From positions 111,020 through 175,019 of the forward strand of contig JASSUL010000003.1 of the NCBI GenBank assembly GCA_031963005.1: a stretch of 64,000 bases of DNA. The letters are read 5' to 3'. The first letter of the stretch is position 1. Each line of letters starts with the position of its first letter. The notes below the pieces were generated by a model. The model worked only from the letters and a program-made list of their open reading frames with translations, did not search any database and was not told where the DNA came from. Both the position numbers and the translations under genes were made by a program. Below are positions 35,242 to 43,287 of this stretch, in pieces. Source of the DNA: JASSUD01 sp031963005 (GTDB taxonomy: Bacteria > Pseudomonadota > Gammaproteobacteria > Burkholderiales > Burkholderiaceae).

Positions 35242-35527
35242 AGAACTTGAAGCTTGGGAAAACAGCCGCGATATCAGAGCAGAGCTTATACAAGCTATTC
35301 ACGAAATGCAGCAAGGGCAAGGTGTACCTATTGAGCTTTCCATGGTCGCTACAACACGTCTCCAAGTTGGTCTCTCGCAAAAATTATTTGCCAAACTACT
35401 AGGCGTATCGAAGCGTACTTTGCAAGAGTGGGAACAGGGACGACGTAAACCTTCTGGCGCTGCACAAACGCTACTTAAGATTGCACAGCGTCATCCCAAA
35501 ATATTTCAAGAATTAGGTATGGCTTGA
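35213..35527 (+). CDS. HTH-type antitoxin (HigA/NadS family)
   Basis: A 104-residue DNA-binding protein with a Cro/C1-type helix-turn-helix: TRLQVGLSQKLFAKLLGVSKRTLQEWEQG with the typical G-L-S-Q-x-x-F and W-E-x-G-R-R-x-P ending. The N-terminal 40 residues would wrap the toxin. It overlaps the 3' end of the toxin pseudogene by 29 bases, the usual toxin-first order of this family. The gene is intact although the toxin is not, so it could persist as a repressor of its own operon (see palindrome 34890-34910) or as protection against related toxins. Confidence 0.88.
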   Translation: MLSKQPLNDKELEAWENSRDIRAELIQAIHEMQQGQGVPIELSMVATTRLQVGLSQKLFAKLLGVSKRTLQEWEQGRRKPSGAAQTLLKIAQRHPKIFQELGMA

Positions 35528-35887
35528 ATATCGTCCTGCCACAAAAGAATTTAAATGATTTATCCACATTTTCTGGGGAAGGTCACAACCCCATAAACTT
35601 TCAGTGAATACATGGGCTGAACAAGATTAAGGACGGCAGCCAGAAACAGCCATTAAACAAAGCGGGAGAGTACAAAGGTACACGTCCCTCTAGCGAACGA
35701 TCTATACCATGTCAGAGACCCAGCGGGAATCAGAGTCTACGGAGAGCTGCCGTAGAGGGCGTAAGTGAAGCCAGAGGTGTAGAGTTTAGTCTTGATAAGG
35801 CAGCATCGCGCATCTTGAAAAAATAGTGGCCTAGCTACACTCGCTATTGTTAACAAGATGGTTAACCGCACACCCTTGTATTTATTG
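35528..35887. other. 360-bp stretch without recognised genes
   Basis: Between the antitoxin gene and the tRNA there is no frame with a start, ribosome-binding site and plausible protein. The stretch from about 35630 to 35800 is richer in G+C than its flanks and holds short complementary segments (for example CTACGGAGAGCTGCCGTAG at 35738-35756), so a structured RNA or an intron/insertion remnant is conceivable. It lies on the 3' side of tRNA-Arg, where an integrated element would have ended. Confidence 0.4.
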
Positions 35888-35963
35888 GCGCGCCCAGCTG
35901 GAATCGAACCAGCGACCTTTGGCTTCGGAGGCCAACACTCTATCCACTGAGCTACGGGCGCTT
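35888..35963 (-). tRNA. tRNA-Arg (anticodon CCG)
   Basis: The minus strand reads GCGCCCG at the 5' end, pairing with TGGGCGC at the 3' end, followed by discriminator G and an encoded CCA. The D-arm (TAGCTCAGTGGATAGAG), a 5-bp anticodon stem TTGGC/GCCAA around CTCCGAA, and the T-arm with GGTTCGATTCC are all regular. The loop gives anticodon CCG, reading arginine codon CGG. Length is 76 bases with CCA. Its 3' end points toward the antitoxin and Wadjet genes. Confidence 0.95.
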
Positions 35964-36050
35964 ATGGGCTACTGTATGGTGTCGCGGATTCTAACATGCA
36001 CACGAGTAAGCGGGGTGGTGGCTGTGCTTTAAATTTGCATGATGTTTTGC

Positions 36051-38195
36051 TTATTCTCCAAGTAATGCTTTTAGATTTGCCAAGCGTGCTTTAGGTGTAG
36101 CAAGAGGTTGTGGGTCTTCGGGGTGGGTATTGGGATCGTCGAGTTGCATTTCTTTGATGAAACGCGAGGGTTCGCAAGACAGGATCTCTTTGGCTTGTTT
36201 GCGCTTTTTGCAGTAGCTCAGATGCAAGCTGCGTTGGGCGCGGGTGAGCGCTACGTACATGAGGCGTCGCTCTTCTTCTATGCGTTGAGCATGTTGTTCC
36301 GCGGTCGGGGCTTCTTGCGCGTTTTGCGTATTGCCACGGTGGGGGAGAATGCCTTCTTCGCATCCTATTAAAAAGACATGCGGATATTCCAGACCTTTTG
36401 CGGCGTGGATGGTCGAGAGATGTACGGCGTCTAAGTTACTTTCTTGATTGTCTAGTAGAGAAATTAAGGTGACGGTTTGGATCAATTGCAGGAGGTTTTT
36501 GTCGTTGTCGCTCGATGTGGCTTGCTCGGGATCGGTTTCGTTTTCTGAAGCCGCGGCTTCCAAAAGTGTGGGCTCTGGTTTAGTGCCTTTGCGTTTGAGC
36601 CATTCGAGGAATTCCAGTACATTTTTCCACTTGGAGAGGGCTTGTCGGTCATCGAAGCTCGCGTAGAGATAAGCTTCATAGTCTATGGCGTGCATGAGTT
36701 CGTCGAGCAGGGTCGTAGCGGCCTCTGTGGGCGCGCGGTCTGCTAGGCGGGTGATAAAGTCGCAAAAAGCGCGTAATGGTTCTAGTTGGCGTGCCGTTAA
36801 ATGCGCTTCTAAGGCGCCTAAATAGACGGCTTCAAATAAGCTGGTTTTAGCTTGATTTGCGAAATGTCCAAGGGACTCTAGCGTGGCGTTGCCTATACCA
36901 CGCCGTGGAGTCGTAATTGCGCGGATGAAGGCGGGATTATCTTGATCATTGGCGATTAAGCGTAAATAGGCGCAAATATCTTTAATCTCTGCTTTTTCAA
37001 AGAAAGATTGGCCGCCCGAGAGGGTATAAGGGATGCGCTCGCGGCGTAGTACTTGCTCAAGCAGGCGGGCCTGAAAATTGCCGCGATACAAAATGGCATA
37101 ATCACGAAAAGCCGCACGTCGGTCGAATCGGTGCGCAGAGAGTCGAAAAACGACTGATTCTGCTTCATGCTCTTCATCATTCGCGGCATCCACCGTAATC
37201 GCATCTCCGCACCCATGTTCACTCCACAGGCTTTTTTCAAAGAGTTTAGGGTTATTGGAGATGACCTGATTTGCCGCGTTTAAGATACGGGTTGTGGAGC
37301 GATAATTTTGCTCCAATTTGATGACATGGAGTAGCGGAAAATCCTTTTGCAATTGCTTGAGATTATCGAGTGTGGCCCCGCGCCAACCATAAATCGCTTG
37401 ATCATCATCGCCTACTGCCGTAAAAGCTGCACGTGCGCCGGTTAGGCATTTCAGCAGGGTATATTGGCAGGTGTTGGTATCTTGGTATTCATCCACCAGG
37501 ATGTAACGTAAGCGATTACTCCAGCGGTCGCAGACCGCTTCATGATTAGTGAAAAGTTCGGTGGGCAGACGGATCAAGTCATCGAAATCTACCGCTTGGT
37601 AAGCTTGCAACGTAGCGTCATAATAGCGGTATGCTAATGCAGCTTGCTGTGTCTCTTCATCCTCGGCTTGCGCTAATGCAACTGGAGGAGGAATGAGTGC
37701 GTTTTTCCAGAGCGAAATTTGATTTTGTATGCGACGAACCAGTGTTTTGTCTGTCGTTGCAAGATGTTCTTGCAAAATAGCGTACCCATCGCTGCTATCC
37801 ATGATCGAAAATTGCGCGCTTAAGCCAAGATGTTCGCCCTCTTCGCGCAAAATGCGCAGCCCTAGAGAGTGGAATGTGCATACGGTAAGTTGTCGGACAG
37901 GAACCGGTTTTCCTACTTTGCCTGGAGCGCTGAGCTTTTTGCCCGTGAGGAGTTTCCCTAAACGCTCATGCATTTCCGCCGCGGCTTTATTCGTGAAGGT
38001 CACGGCTGCGATATGCTTAGGTTCGAACCCTTTGTCCTCGATTAAGTGAGCAATTTTTTGCGTAATGACGCGCGTTTTGCCGCTGCCTGCACCGGCTAAG
38101 ACCAAGCAGGGTCCTTCGGTATACTTTACCGCTTCTCGCTGTGCTGAGTTGAGTGAGCCCGCAGGGGCTGAAGAGGAGGAGGTAAAAGCAGACAA
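36051..38195 (-). CDS. rep: ATP-dependent DNA helicase Rep (UvrD/Rep, SF1A)
   Basis: A 714-residue 3'-5' helicase that clears proteins ahead of replication forks. Motifs in order: I LVLAGAGSGKTRVI (residues 31-44), Ia VTFTNKAAAEM, II ILVDEYQDTNTCQY, III FTAVGDDDQAIYGWRGA, IV EQNYRSTTRILNAAN, V LSTIHAAKGLEYPHVFLIG and VI ERRLMYVALTRAQ. The stretch RILNAANQVISNNPKLFEKSLW matches Rep rather than UvrD. A short Ser-rich N-terminal extension precedes the core. The gene is convergent in direction toward the tRNA and divergent from gcvT. Confidence 0.92.
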   Translation of the reverse strand: MSAFTSSSSAPAGSLNSAQREAVKYTEGPCLVLAGAGSGKTRVITQKIAHLIEDKGFEPKHIAAVTFTNKAAAEMHERLGKLLTGKKLSAPGKVGKPVPVRQLTVCTFHSLGLRILREEGEHLGLSAQFSIMDSSDGYAILQEHLATTDKTLVRRIQNQISLWKNALIPPPVALAQAEDEETQQAALAYRYYDATLQAYQAVDFDDLIRLPTELFTNHEAVCDRWSNRLRYILVDEYQDTNTCQYTLLKCLTGARAAFTAVGDDDQAIYGWRGATLDNLKQLQKDFPLLHVIKLEQNYRSTTRILNAANQVISNNPKLFEKSLWSEHGCGDAITVDAANDEEHEAESVVFRLSAHRFDRRAAFRDYAILYRGNFQARLLEQVLRRERIPYTLSGGQSFFEKAEIKDICAYLRLIANDQDNPAFIRAITTPRRGIGNATLESLGHFANQAKTSLFEAVYLGALEAHLTARQLEPLRAFCDFITRLADRAPTEAATTLLDELMHAIDYEAYLYASFDDRQALSKWKNVLEFLEWLKRKGTKPEPTLLEAAASENETDPEQATSSDNDKNLLQLIQTVTLISLLDNQESNLDAVHLSTIHAAKGLEYPHVFLIGCEEGILPHRGNTQNAQEAPTAEQHAQRIEEERRLMYVALTRAQRSLHLSYCKKRKQAKEILSCEPSRFIKEMQLDDPNTHPEDPQPLATPKARLANLKALLGE

Positions 38196-38310
38196 GGAAT
38201 TTCCAAAGCCGGTGAGAAGTATTTTTTATACGTGATGGTCAAACCATCCAGCGGTGCCCATTGTATAGTTTTTCTTCTTCTTTCCTGTTACCTCAGAGTA
38301 TGAGTTCTGA

Positions 38311-39504
38311 ATGAATGCTCCCATGAATACGTCTACATCCTTACAAAAAACACCGCTGCATGCTGCGCATAACGCATTGAATGCCCGTATGGTCAATTTC
38401 TCCGGATGGGAAATGCCCTTGCACTACAGGTCTCAAATAGAAGAGCATCATTGGGTGAGAAAAGATGCGGGAATGTTTGATGTTTCGCATATGTGCGTAG
38501 TGGAAGTAACTAGCTTGGATCGTACGGCAGGGGCTTTTGATAGCGCGCGCGCTTTTTTACGGTATGCCGCAGCGAATAATGTGGACAAATTAACGGCCCC
38601 TGGCAAAGCGCTATATAGTTGTTTGCTCAATGCAGAAGGAGGCGTTGTAGATGATGTCATTATTTATTTTTATGGGGAACATCATTTCCGGTTGGTGGTG
38701 AACGCGGCTACAGCGGAAAAAGATGTCTTGTGGTTAGAAAAACTTCGGCAAGAAGGGCGTTTTGCCGTAGACATTCAACCGCGTCGCGAGTTGTCCATTA
38801 TTGCTGTGCAAGGGCCGCAGGCGCGTGCTCGCGTCTGGGCTGCTTTTCCTGAAATAGAAGCACTCACGGCGTCTTTAAAGCCTTTCCATTGTGGGGTAGT
38901 GCCTAGAGTTAAAGGGACTTTGAGTAGTGAAGTCAGCGTAGCGCGAACAGGCTATACCGGCGAAGAGGGTTTTGAACTCATGTTGCCTGCCGAGTTTGCT
39001 CCGGAGGTATGGAATACCTTGCATAAGGCCGGCGTACATCCTTGCGGATTAGCCGCGCGCGATACATTGCGTTTAGAGGCGGGCTTGAATCTCTATGGTC
39101 AAGATATGACCGAAACCGTTTCGCCATTAGATGCAGGCTTAGCTTGGACGGTAGACTTAAATTCGCCGCGCGATTTCGTTGGAAAAGCGGCCCTTCTGCG
39201 TGATGGTGCGCACACCGTTTTCTTGGGATTGTTGTTACGCTTAGAACATGGCCGAGCAAGTGGAGTATTGCGTGCACACCAAAGTGTGCGTACGGAGCAT
39301 GGGGAAGGAGAGTTGACCAGTGGTGCTTTCTCCCCAACACTGCAACGCTCTATTGGCTTTGCGCGTATGCCATTGGGAGTTCAAGTAGGCGATGTGGTAT
39401 ATGTGCGTATCCGCGATAAAGAATTGCCGGCCGATGTAGTGCATCCCGTTTTTGTTAAAAAAGGACAGGTGCAAGTTCATGAAACGCTGCTTGCATTGCC
39501 TTGA
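38311..39504 (+). CDS. gcvT: Glycine cleavage T-protein (aminomethyltransferase)
   Basis: A 397-residue folate-dependent enzyme that transfers the methylene group of glycine from GcvH to tetrahydrofolate, releasing ammonia. Conserved stretches include NARMVNFSGWEMPLHY, DAGMFDVSHMCVVEV, RTGYTGEEGFELMLP, GLAARDTLRLEAGLNLYGQD and TVSPLDAGLAWTVDL. It is some 25 residues longer than the usual form because of an insert in the middle. It leads the gcvT-gcvH-gcvP-sdaA cluster, the Burkholderia order. No glycine riboswitch is seen in the 115 bases upstream, although many relatives have one. Confidence 0.96.
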   Translation: MNAPMNTSTSLQKTPLHAAHNALNARMVNFSGWEMPLHYRSQIEEHHWVRKDAGMFDVSHMCVVEVTSLDRTAGAFDSARAFLRYAAANNVDKLTAPGKALYSCLLNAEGGVVDDVIIYFYGEHHFRLVVNAATAEKDVLWLEKLRQEGRFAVDIQPRRELSIIAVQGPQARARVWAAFPEIEALTASLKPFHCGVVPRVKGTLSSEVSVARTGYTGEEGFELMLPAEFAPEVWNTLHKAGVHPCGLAARDTLRLEAGLNLYGQDMTETVSPLDAGLAWTVDLNSPRDFVGKAALLRDGAHTVFLGLLLRLEHGRASGVLRAHQSVRTEHGEGELTSGAFSPTLQRSIGFARMPLGVQVGDVVYVRIRDKELPADVVHPVFVKKGQVQVHETLLALP

Positions 39505-39559
39505 CAATTAATAAATCCACCATGCTCGCCGTTTTTAAAAATTTAACCAAAGGATAGTT

Positions 39560-39943
39560 ATGCTTCTTCCAGATCATTTGCAGTACACCGCCTCGCATGA
39601 ATGGGTGCAAATAGATGAACAAAAAGGGATAGCTGCTGTAGGAATTACTGCGCATGCGCAAGAGGCACTGGGAGATATTGTTTTTTTAGAATTACCGACC
39701 ATCGGTAAAACGGTGAACGCAGAAGAACCGATAGCCGTGATTGAATCCGTCAAGGCCGCTTCAGATATTTATGCCCCTCTTTCTGGTGAAGTGGTAGAGG
39801 TGAATGACGCATTAGCGCAAGCACCAGAAACATTGAGCGATGACCCTTATGCAGCCTGGCTTTTCAAGCTCAAGCTCTCGGATACGGCGGCATCTAATAC
39901 CCTTATGGATGCTGCGGCCTATCGTGAATCGATAGGTGGGTAG
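39560..39943 (+). CDS. gcvH: Glycine cleavage H-protein (lipoyl carrier)
   Basis: A 127-residue carrier that shuttles the aminomethyl group from GcvP to GcvT on a lipoyl arm. The lipoylated lysine lies in AVIESVKAASDIYAP, in the expected central position, and the N-terminus YTASHEWVQIDEQKGIAAVGIT is that of the family. AAAGGATAG upstream of ATG 39560 is a good ribosome-binding site. A repeat element fills most of the spacer to gcvP. Confidence 0.96.
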   Translation: MLLPDHLQYTASHEWVQIDEQKGIAAVGITAHAQEALGDIVFLELPTIGKTVNAEEPIAVIESVKAASDIYAPLSGEVVEVNDALAQAPETLSDDPYAAWLFKLKLSDTAASNTLMDAAAYRESIGG

Positions 39944-39994
39944 TCAACGGTTTTGTCCGTTGATATTGCTATGTCTTATAGGCTGCTCGCTCTT

Positions 39995-40138
39995 AGAACC
40001 TGTTTGGAGTCTCCCAAAAAGGCCGATCTTCAGGGTCGTGCGGTGCTCGGGATCCTCACTGTACTCAAGTACAGCTCCGGTCCCTGTGCTCCTGCTCCCC
40101 CAAATAGGAACCCTTTTGGAAAACTCCAAACAGGTTCT
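39995..40138. repeat. 144-bp inverted-repeat element between gcvH and gcvP
   Basis: Perfect 16-base terminal inverted repeats AGAACCTGTTTGGAGT (39995-40010) and ACTCCAAACAGGTTCT (40123-40138) enclose a G+C-rich middle with an inner hairpin TGTACTCAAGTACA (about 40061-40074). The first ten bases AGAACCTGTT equal the ends of the 178-bp repeats at 3301 and (nearly) 16769, so both element types could be moved by the same transposase. A lone AACAGGTTCT after gcvP (43247-43256) may be a further end. Confidence 0.8.
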
Positions 40139-40171
40139 TAGCCCATTTTTTTATTTTGCCTGTGATTGGTA

Positions 40172-43100
40172 ATGAATCCTGATTTTTCTGTTGCCTCTGA
40201 GATGTTGGACGCTGTGCATACCCAGCAGGGTGATAGGCATTTGTCGGACCCCATCTCAACTCCTTCTTCGTCTTGCGCTACCTCTATGTCTCCTTCTTCT
40301 TTACGTCAATTAGAACAGCACGATGCGTTTATTGCCCGCCATATCGGTCCTAATGCCGAAGAGCAACGCCATATGCTGGATGTACTCGGCTTCGCTGCAT
40401 GCGAAGATTTGATCAAAGCCGTTGTCCCAGTAGGGATGCGTCGAGAAGATGCTATGCCATTAGGGCTGTTTAGTGAGCCCAAAAGTGAGGTCGAAGCGTT
40501 GGCACAGCTACGCAGTCTGGCAGCACAAAATCAGGTATTTCGTTCGTTTATTGGGCAGGGTTATTACGGCACACATACCCCCCAAGTCATAGCGCGCAAT
40601 GTGCTTGAGAATCCGGCCTGGTATACCGCATATACCCCGTATCAACCTGAAATTTCACAAGGGCGGCTTGAGGCGCTTTTAAATTTTCAGCAGATGATTA
40701 CGGATCTGACAGCTTTAGATATCGCGAATGCATCGATGTTAGATGAGGCCACTGCTGCCGCGGAAGCCATGACATTGCTATTGCGCGCGCACGCTGGTGC
40801 GGTCTCTTCCAAGGTATTTTATGTTGCGGAAGATGTGCTTCCGCAAACGATCGAAGTATTACAAACACGCGCTCGGCCGTTGGGTATTCAAATCCTTATT
40901 GGGCCTGCGCAAGAGGCATTGAAACAGGGTCCCGTTTTTGGTGTGCTGTTGCAATATCCCGGGGCAGATGGATCCGTGCAGGATTACACGGCATTGACTG
41001 CGGCCATTCACGAAGCTAAAGGGGCAGTGGTGGTCGCTGCGGATCTTTTAGCCTTGACGGTACTGGCTCCTCCTGGCGAATGGGGGGCAGATATTGCGAT
41101 TGGGAATACGCAACGTTTTGGTGTGCCGATGGGCTTTGGTGGTCCGCATGCCGCGTATTTTTGTGTGCGAGACGCATTAAAGCGCCATTTGCCGGGCCGT
41201 TTAATCGGGGTCACGAAAGATGCGCAAGGTCATCCTGCATTGCGTCTAGCGCTGCAAACCCGTGAGCAACATATTCGTCGTGAAAAGGCGACATCAAATA
41301 TTTGTACGGCTCAGGCTTTACTGGCGATGATGGCGAGTTTTTATGCGGTGTATCACGGCCCACAAGGCTTGCGGGCCATTGCGCAGCGTGTGCACCGGCT
41401 GGCAGTGCTTTTCTATACCGCCTTGAAGCAGCTTGGATTTACATTACGCAATGATACGTTCTTTGACACCTTAACTATTTATACCGGAGCGCATACCGCC
41501 GCTCTGCATGCTCACGCCTATGCGGTTGGTGTGAATTTAAGACAGATTGACGATGCCTATATAGGCGTGTCGTTTGACGAAACAACGACCCGCGCAGATC
41601 TACAGGCATTATGGTCTGTATTTGCGACCGTGAAAGCCGGTACTGCAAATCCGATTGCGCACGCTTTGGATATCGATGCGTTGGACCACGCGCTTTTGCA
41701 AAACCAAAATGTAGAGACGCCTGCATGGCATTGGCCGGCTGCGATGACTCGGCAAAGTCCTTATCTCACGCATCCGGTTTTTAACCGCTACCATGCTGAG
41801 CATGAGATGCTCAGATATCTGCGTAGCCTAGCGGATAAAGATTTGGCATTAGACCGCACGATGATACCGCTAGGGTCTTGCACGATGAAGCTCAATGCAA
41901 CGTCAGAAATGTTGCCGGTGAGTTGGCCTGAATTTGCACAGATACATCCTTTAGCCCCTGCTGAACAAACACAGGGATATCGCACGATGATCGAGCAGTT
42001 GGAGCAGATGCTGGCAGCCTGTACGGGCTATGCCGCAGTGTCGCTACAGCCGAATGCCGGTTCACAAGGCGAATATGCGGGGTTATTGATTATTCAGGCT
42101 TATCACGCATCTCGCGGTCAATCGCAGCGCAATATTTGTTTAGTACCGGCTTCCGCGCATGGCACGAATCCTGCTTCGGCGAATATGGTCGGGATGAAGG
42201 TGGTAGTAGTGGCCTGCGATGCAAAAGGGAATATTGATTTGGTCGATCTACGCGCCAAAGTCACCCAATATGCCGATACGCTGGCAGCGCTTATGCTGAC
42301 CTACCCATCAACACATGGAGTATTTGAGCGTTCAGTGAAAGAAGTGTGTGATCTAGTTCACGCACACGGAGGGCAGGTCTATATCGACGGTGCCAATATG
42401 AATGCTATGGTCGGGATCATGGCGCCAGGGCAGTTTGGCGGTGATGTATCGCATTTGAATTTACATAAAACATTTTGTATTCCCCATGGCGGCGGCGGTC
42501 CTGGCGTTGGGCCGGTTGCCGTGGCGGAGCATTTAAAAGCATTTTTGCCCAATCAGTATTCAACGGGATATGCCCGTCATACGCAGGGGATTGGGGCGGT
42601 ATCGGCTGCGGCCTATGGCTCTGCATCGATTTTGCCAGTTTCTTGGATGTACGTTGCCATGATGGGGGCATCAGGCCTCAAAGCTGCTACACAAACAGCG
42701 ATTTTGAGTGCAAATTATGTCGCTCAACGGCTACATGAACACTATCCTGTGTTGTATACCGATGAAGCGGGTTTGGTCGCGCATGAATGCATTTTAGATC
42801 TGCGGCCTTTAAAAGAGACTAGCGGTATTACCGTGGAAGACGTCGCAAAGCGTTTAATTGACTACGGATTTCATGCCCCTACGATGAGTTTTCCTGTCCC
42901 GGGTACTTTGATGGTCGAGCCTACGGAATCAGAATCTTTAGCGGAGTTAAATCGTTTTATCGATGCGATGATTTCCATTCGCATGGAAATCCGTGCTATT
43001 GAAGAAGGACGAGCAGATAGGTTGGATAATCCGCTAAAGCATGCTCCCCACACTGCCGCTATGGTTGTAGCGAATAATTGGTCACATGCCTATTCCCGTG

Positions 43101-43219
43101 AACTAGCTGCTTATCCGCTCCCTACACTGGCTAACCGAAAATATTGGCCTGTAGTAGCACGAGCTGATCAGGCCCATGGAGATCGGAATTTGTTTTGCTC
43201 TTGTCTGCCCGTAGAGTAA
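40172..43219 (+). CDS. gcvP: Glycine dehydrogenase (decarboxylating) P-protein
   Basis: A 1015-residue homodimeric PLP enzyme that decarboxylates glycine and loads GcvH. Both family halves are present; the PLP lysine is in DVSHLNLHKTFCIPHGGGGPG, and RTMIPLGSCTMKLNATSEM and the N-terminal FIARHIGPNAEEQRHML are hallmarks. The first 45 residues are a Ser-rich extension not needed for function. ATG 40172 is preferred over an in-frame TTG six bases earlier. The gene is full length (usual range 950-980). It provides one-carbon units together with gcvT and gcvH. Confidence 0.96.
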   Translation: MNPDFSVASEMLDAVHTQQGDRHLSDPISTPSSSCATSMSPSSLRQLEQHDAFIARHIGPNAEEQRHMLDVLGFAACEDLIKAVVPVGMRREDAMPLGLFSEPKSEVEALAQLRSLAAQNQVFRSFIGQGYYGTHTPQVIARNVLENPAWYTAYTPYQPEISQGRLEALLNFQQMITDLTALDIANASMLDEATAAAEAMTLLLRAHAGAVSSKVFYVAEDVLPQTIEVLQTRARPLGIQILIGPAQEALKQGPVFGVLLQYPGADGSVQDYTALTAAIHEAKGAVVVAADLLALTVLAPPGEWGADIAIGNTQRFGVPMGFGGPHAAYFCVRDALKRHLPGRLIGVTKDAQGHPALRLALQTREQHIRREKATSNICTAQALLAMMASFYAVYHGPQGLRAIAQRVHRLAVLFYTALKQLGFTLRNDTFFDTLTIYTGAHTAALHAHAYAVGVNLRQIDDAYIGVSFDETTTRADLQALWSVFATVKAGTANPIAHALDIDALDHALLQNQNVETPAWHWPAAMTRQSPYLTHPVFNRYHAEHEMLRYLRSLADKDLALDRTMIPLGSCTMKLNATSEMLPVSWPEFAQIHPLAPAEQTQGYRTMIEQLEQMLAACTGYAAVSLQPNAGSQGEYAGLLIIQAYHASRGQSQRNICLVPASAHGTNPASANMVGMKVVVVACDAKGNIDLVDLRAKVTQYADTLAALMLTYPSTHGVFERSVKEVCDLVHAHGGQVYIDGANMNAMVGIMAPGQFGGDVSHLNLHKTFCIPHGGGGPGVGPVAVAEHLKAFLPNQYSTGYARHTQGIGAVSAAAYGSASILPVSWMYVAMMGASGLKAATQTAILSANYVAQRLHEHYPVLYTDEAGLVAHECILDLRPLKETSGITVEDVAKRLIDYGFHAPTMSFPVPGTLMVEPTESESLAELNRFIDAMISIRMEIRAIEEGRADRLDNPLKHAPHTAAMVVANNWSHAYSRELAAYPLPTLANRKYWPVVARADQAHGDRNLFCSCLPVE

Positions 43220-43287
43220 GCGTTGGTTTGCTTGGGAAGTAGGATAAACAGGTTCTAAGTAGCGCAAGACACAATAAAGGAAACAGT

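Noticed and set aside
36091..36666. Several plus- and minus-strand frames inside rep
   Set aside because: They are out-of-frame shadows of the helicase gene with unusual composition.
38196..38310. Glycine riboswitch before gcvT
   Set aside because: The spacer is too short and lacks the conserved tandem-aptamer segments; only a plain promoter region fits.
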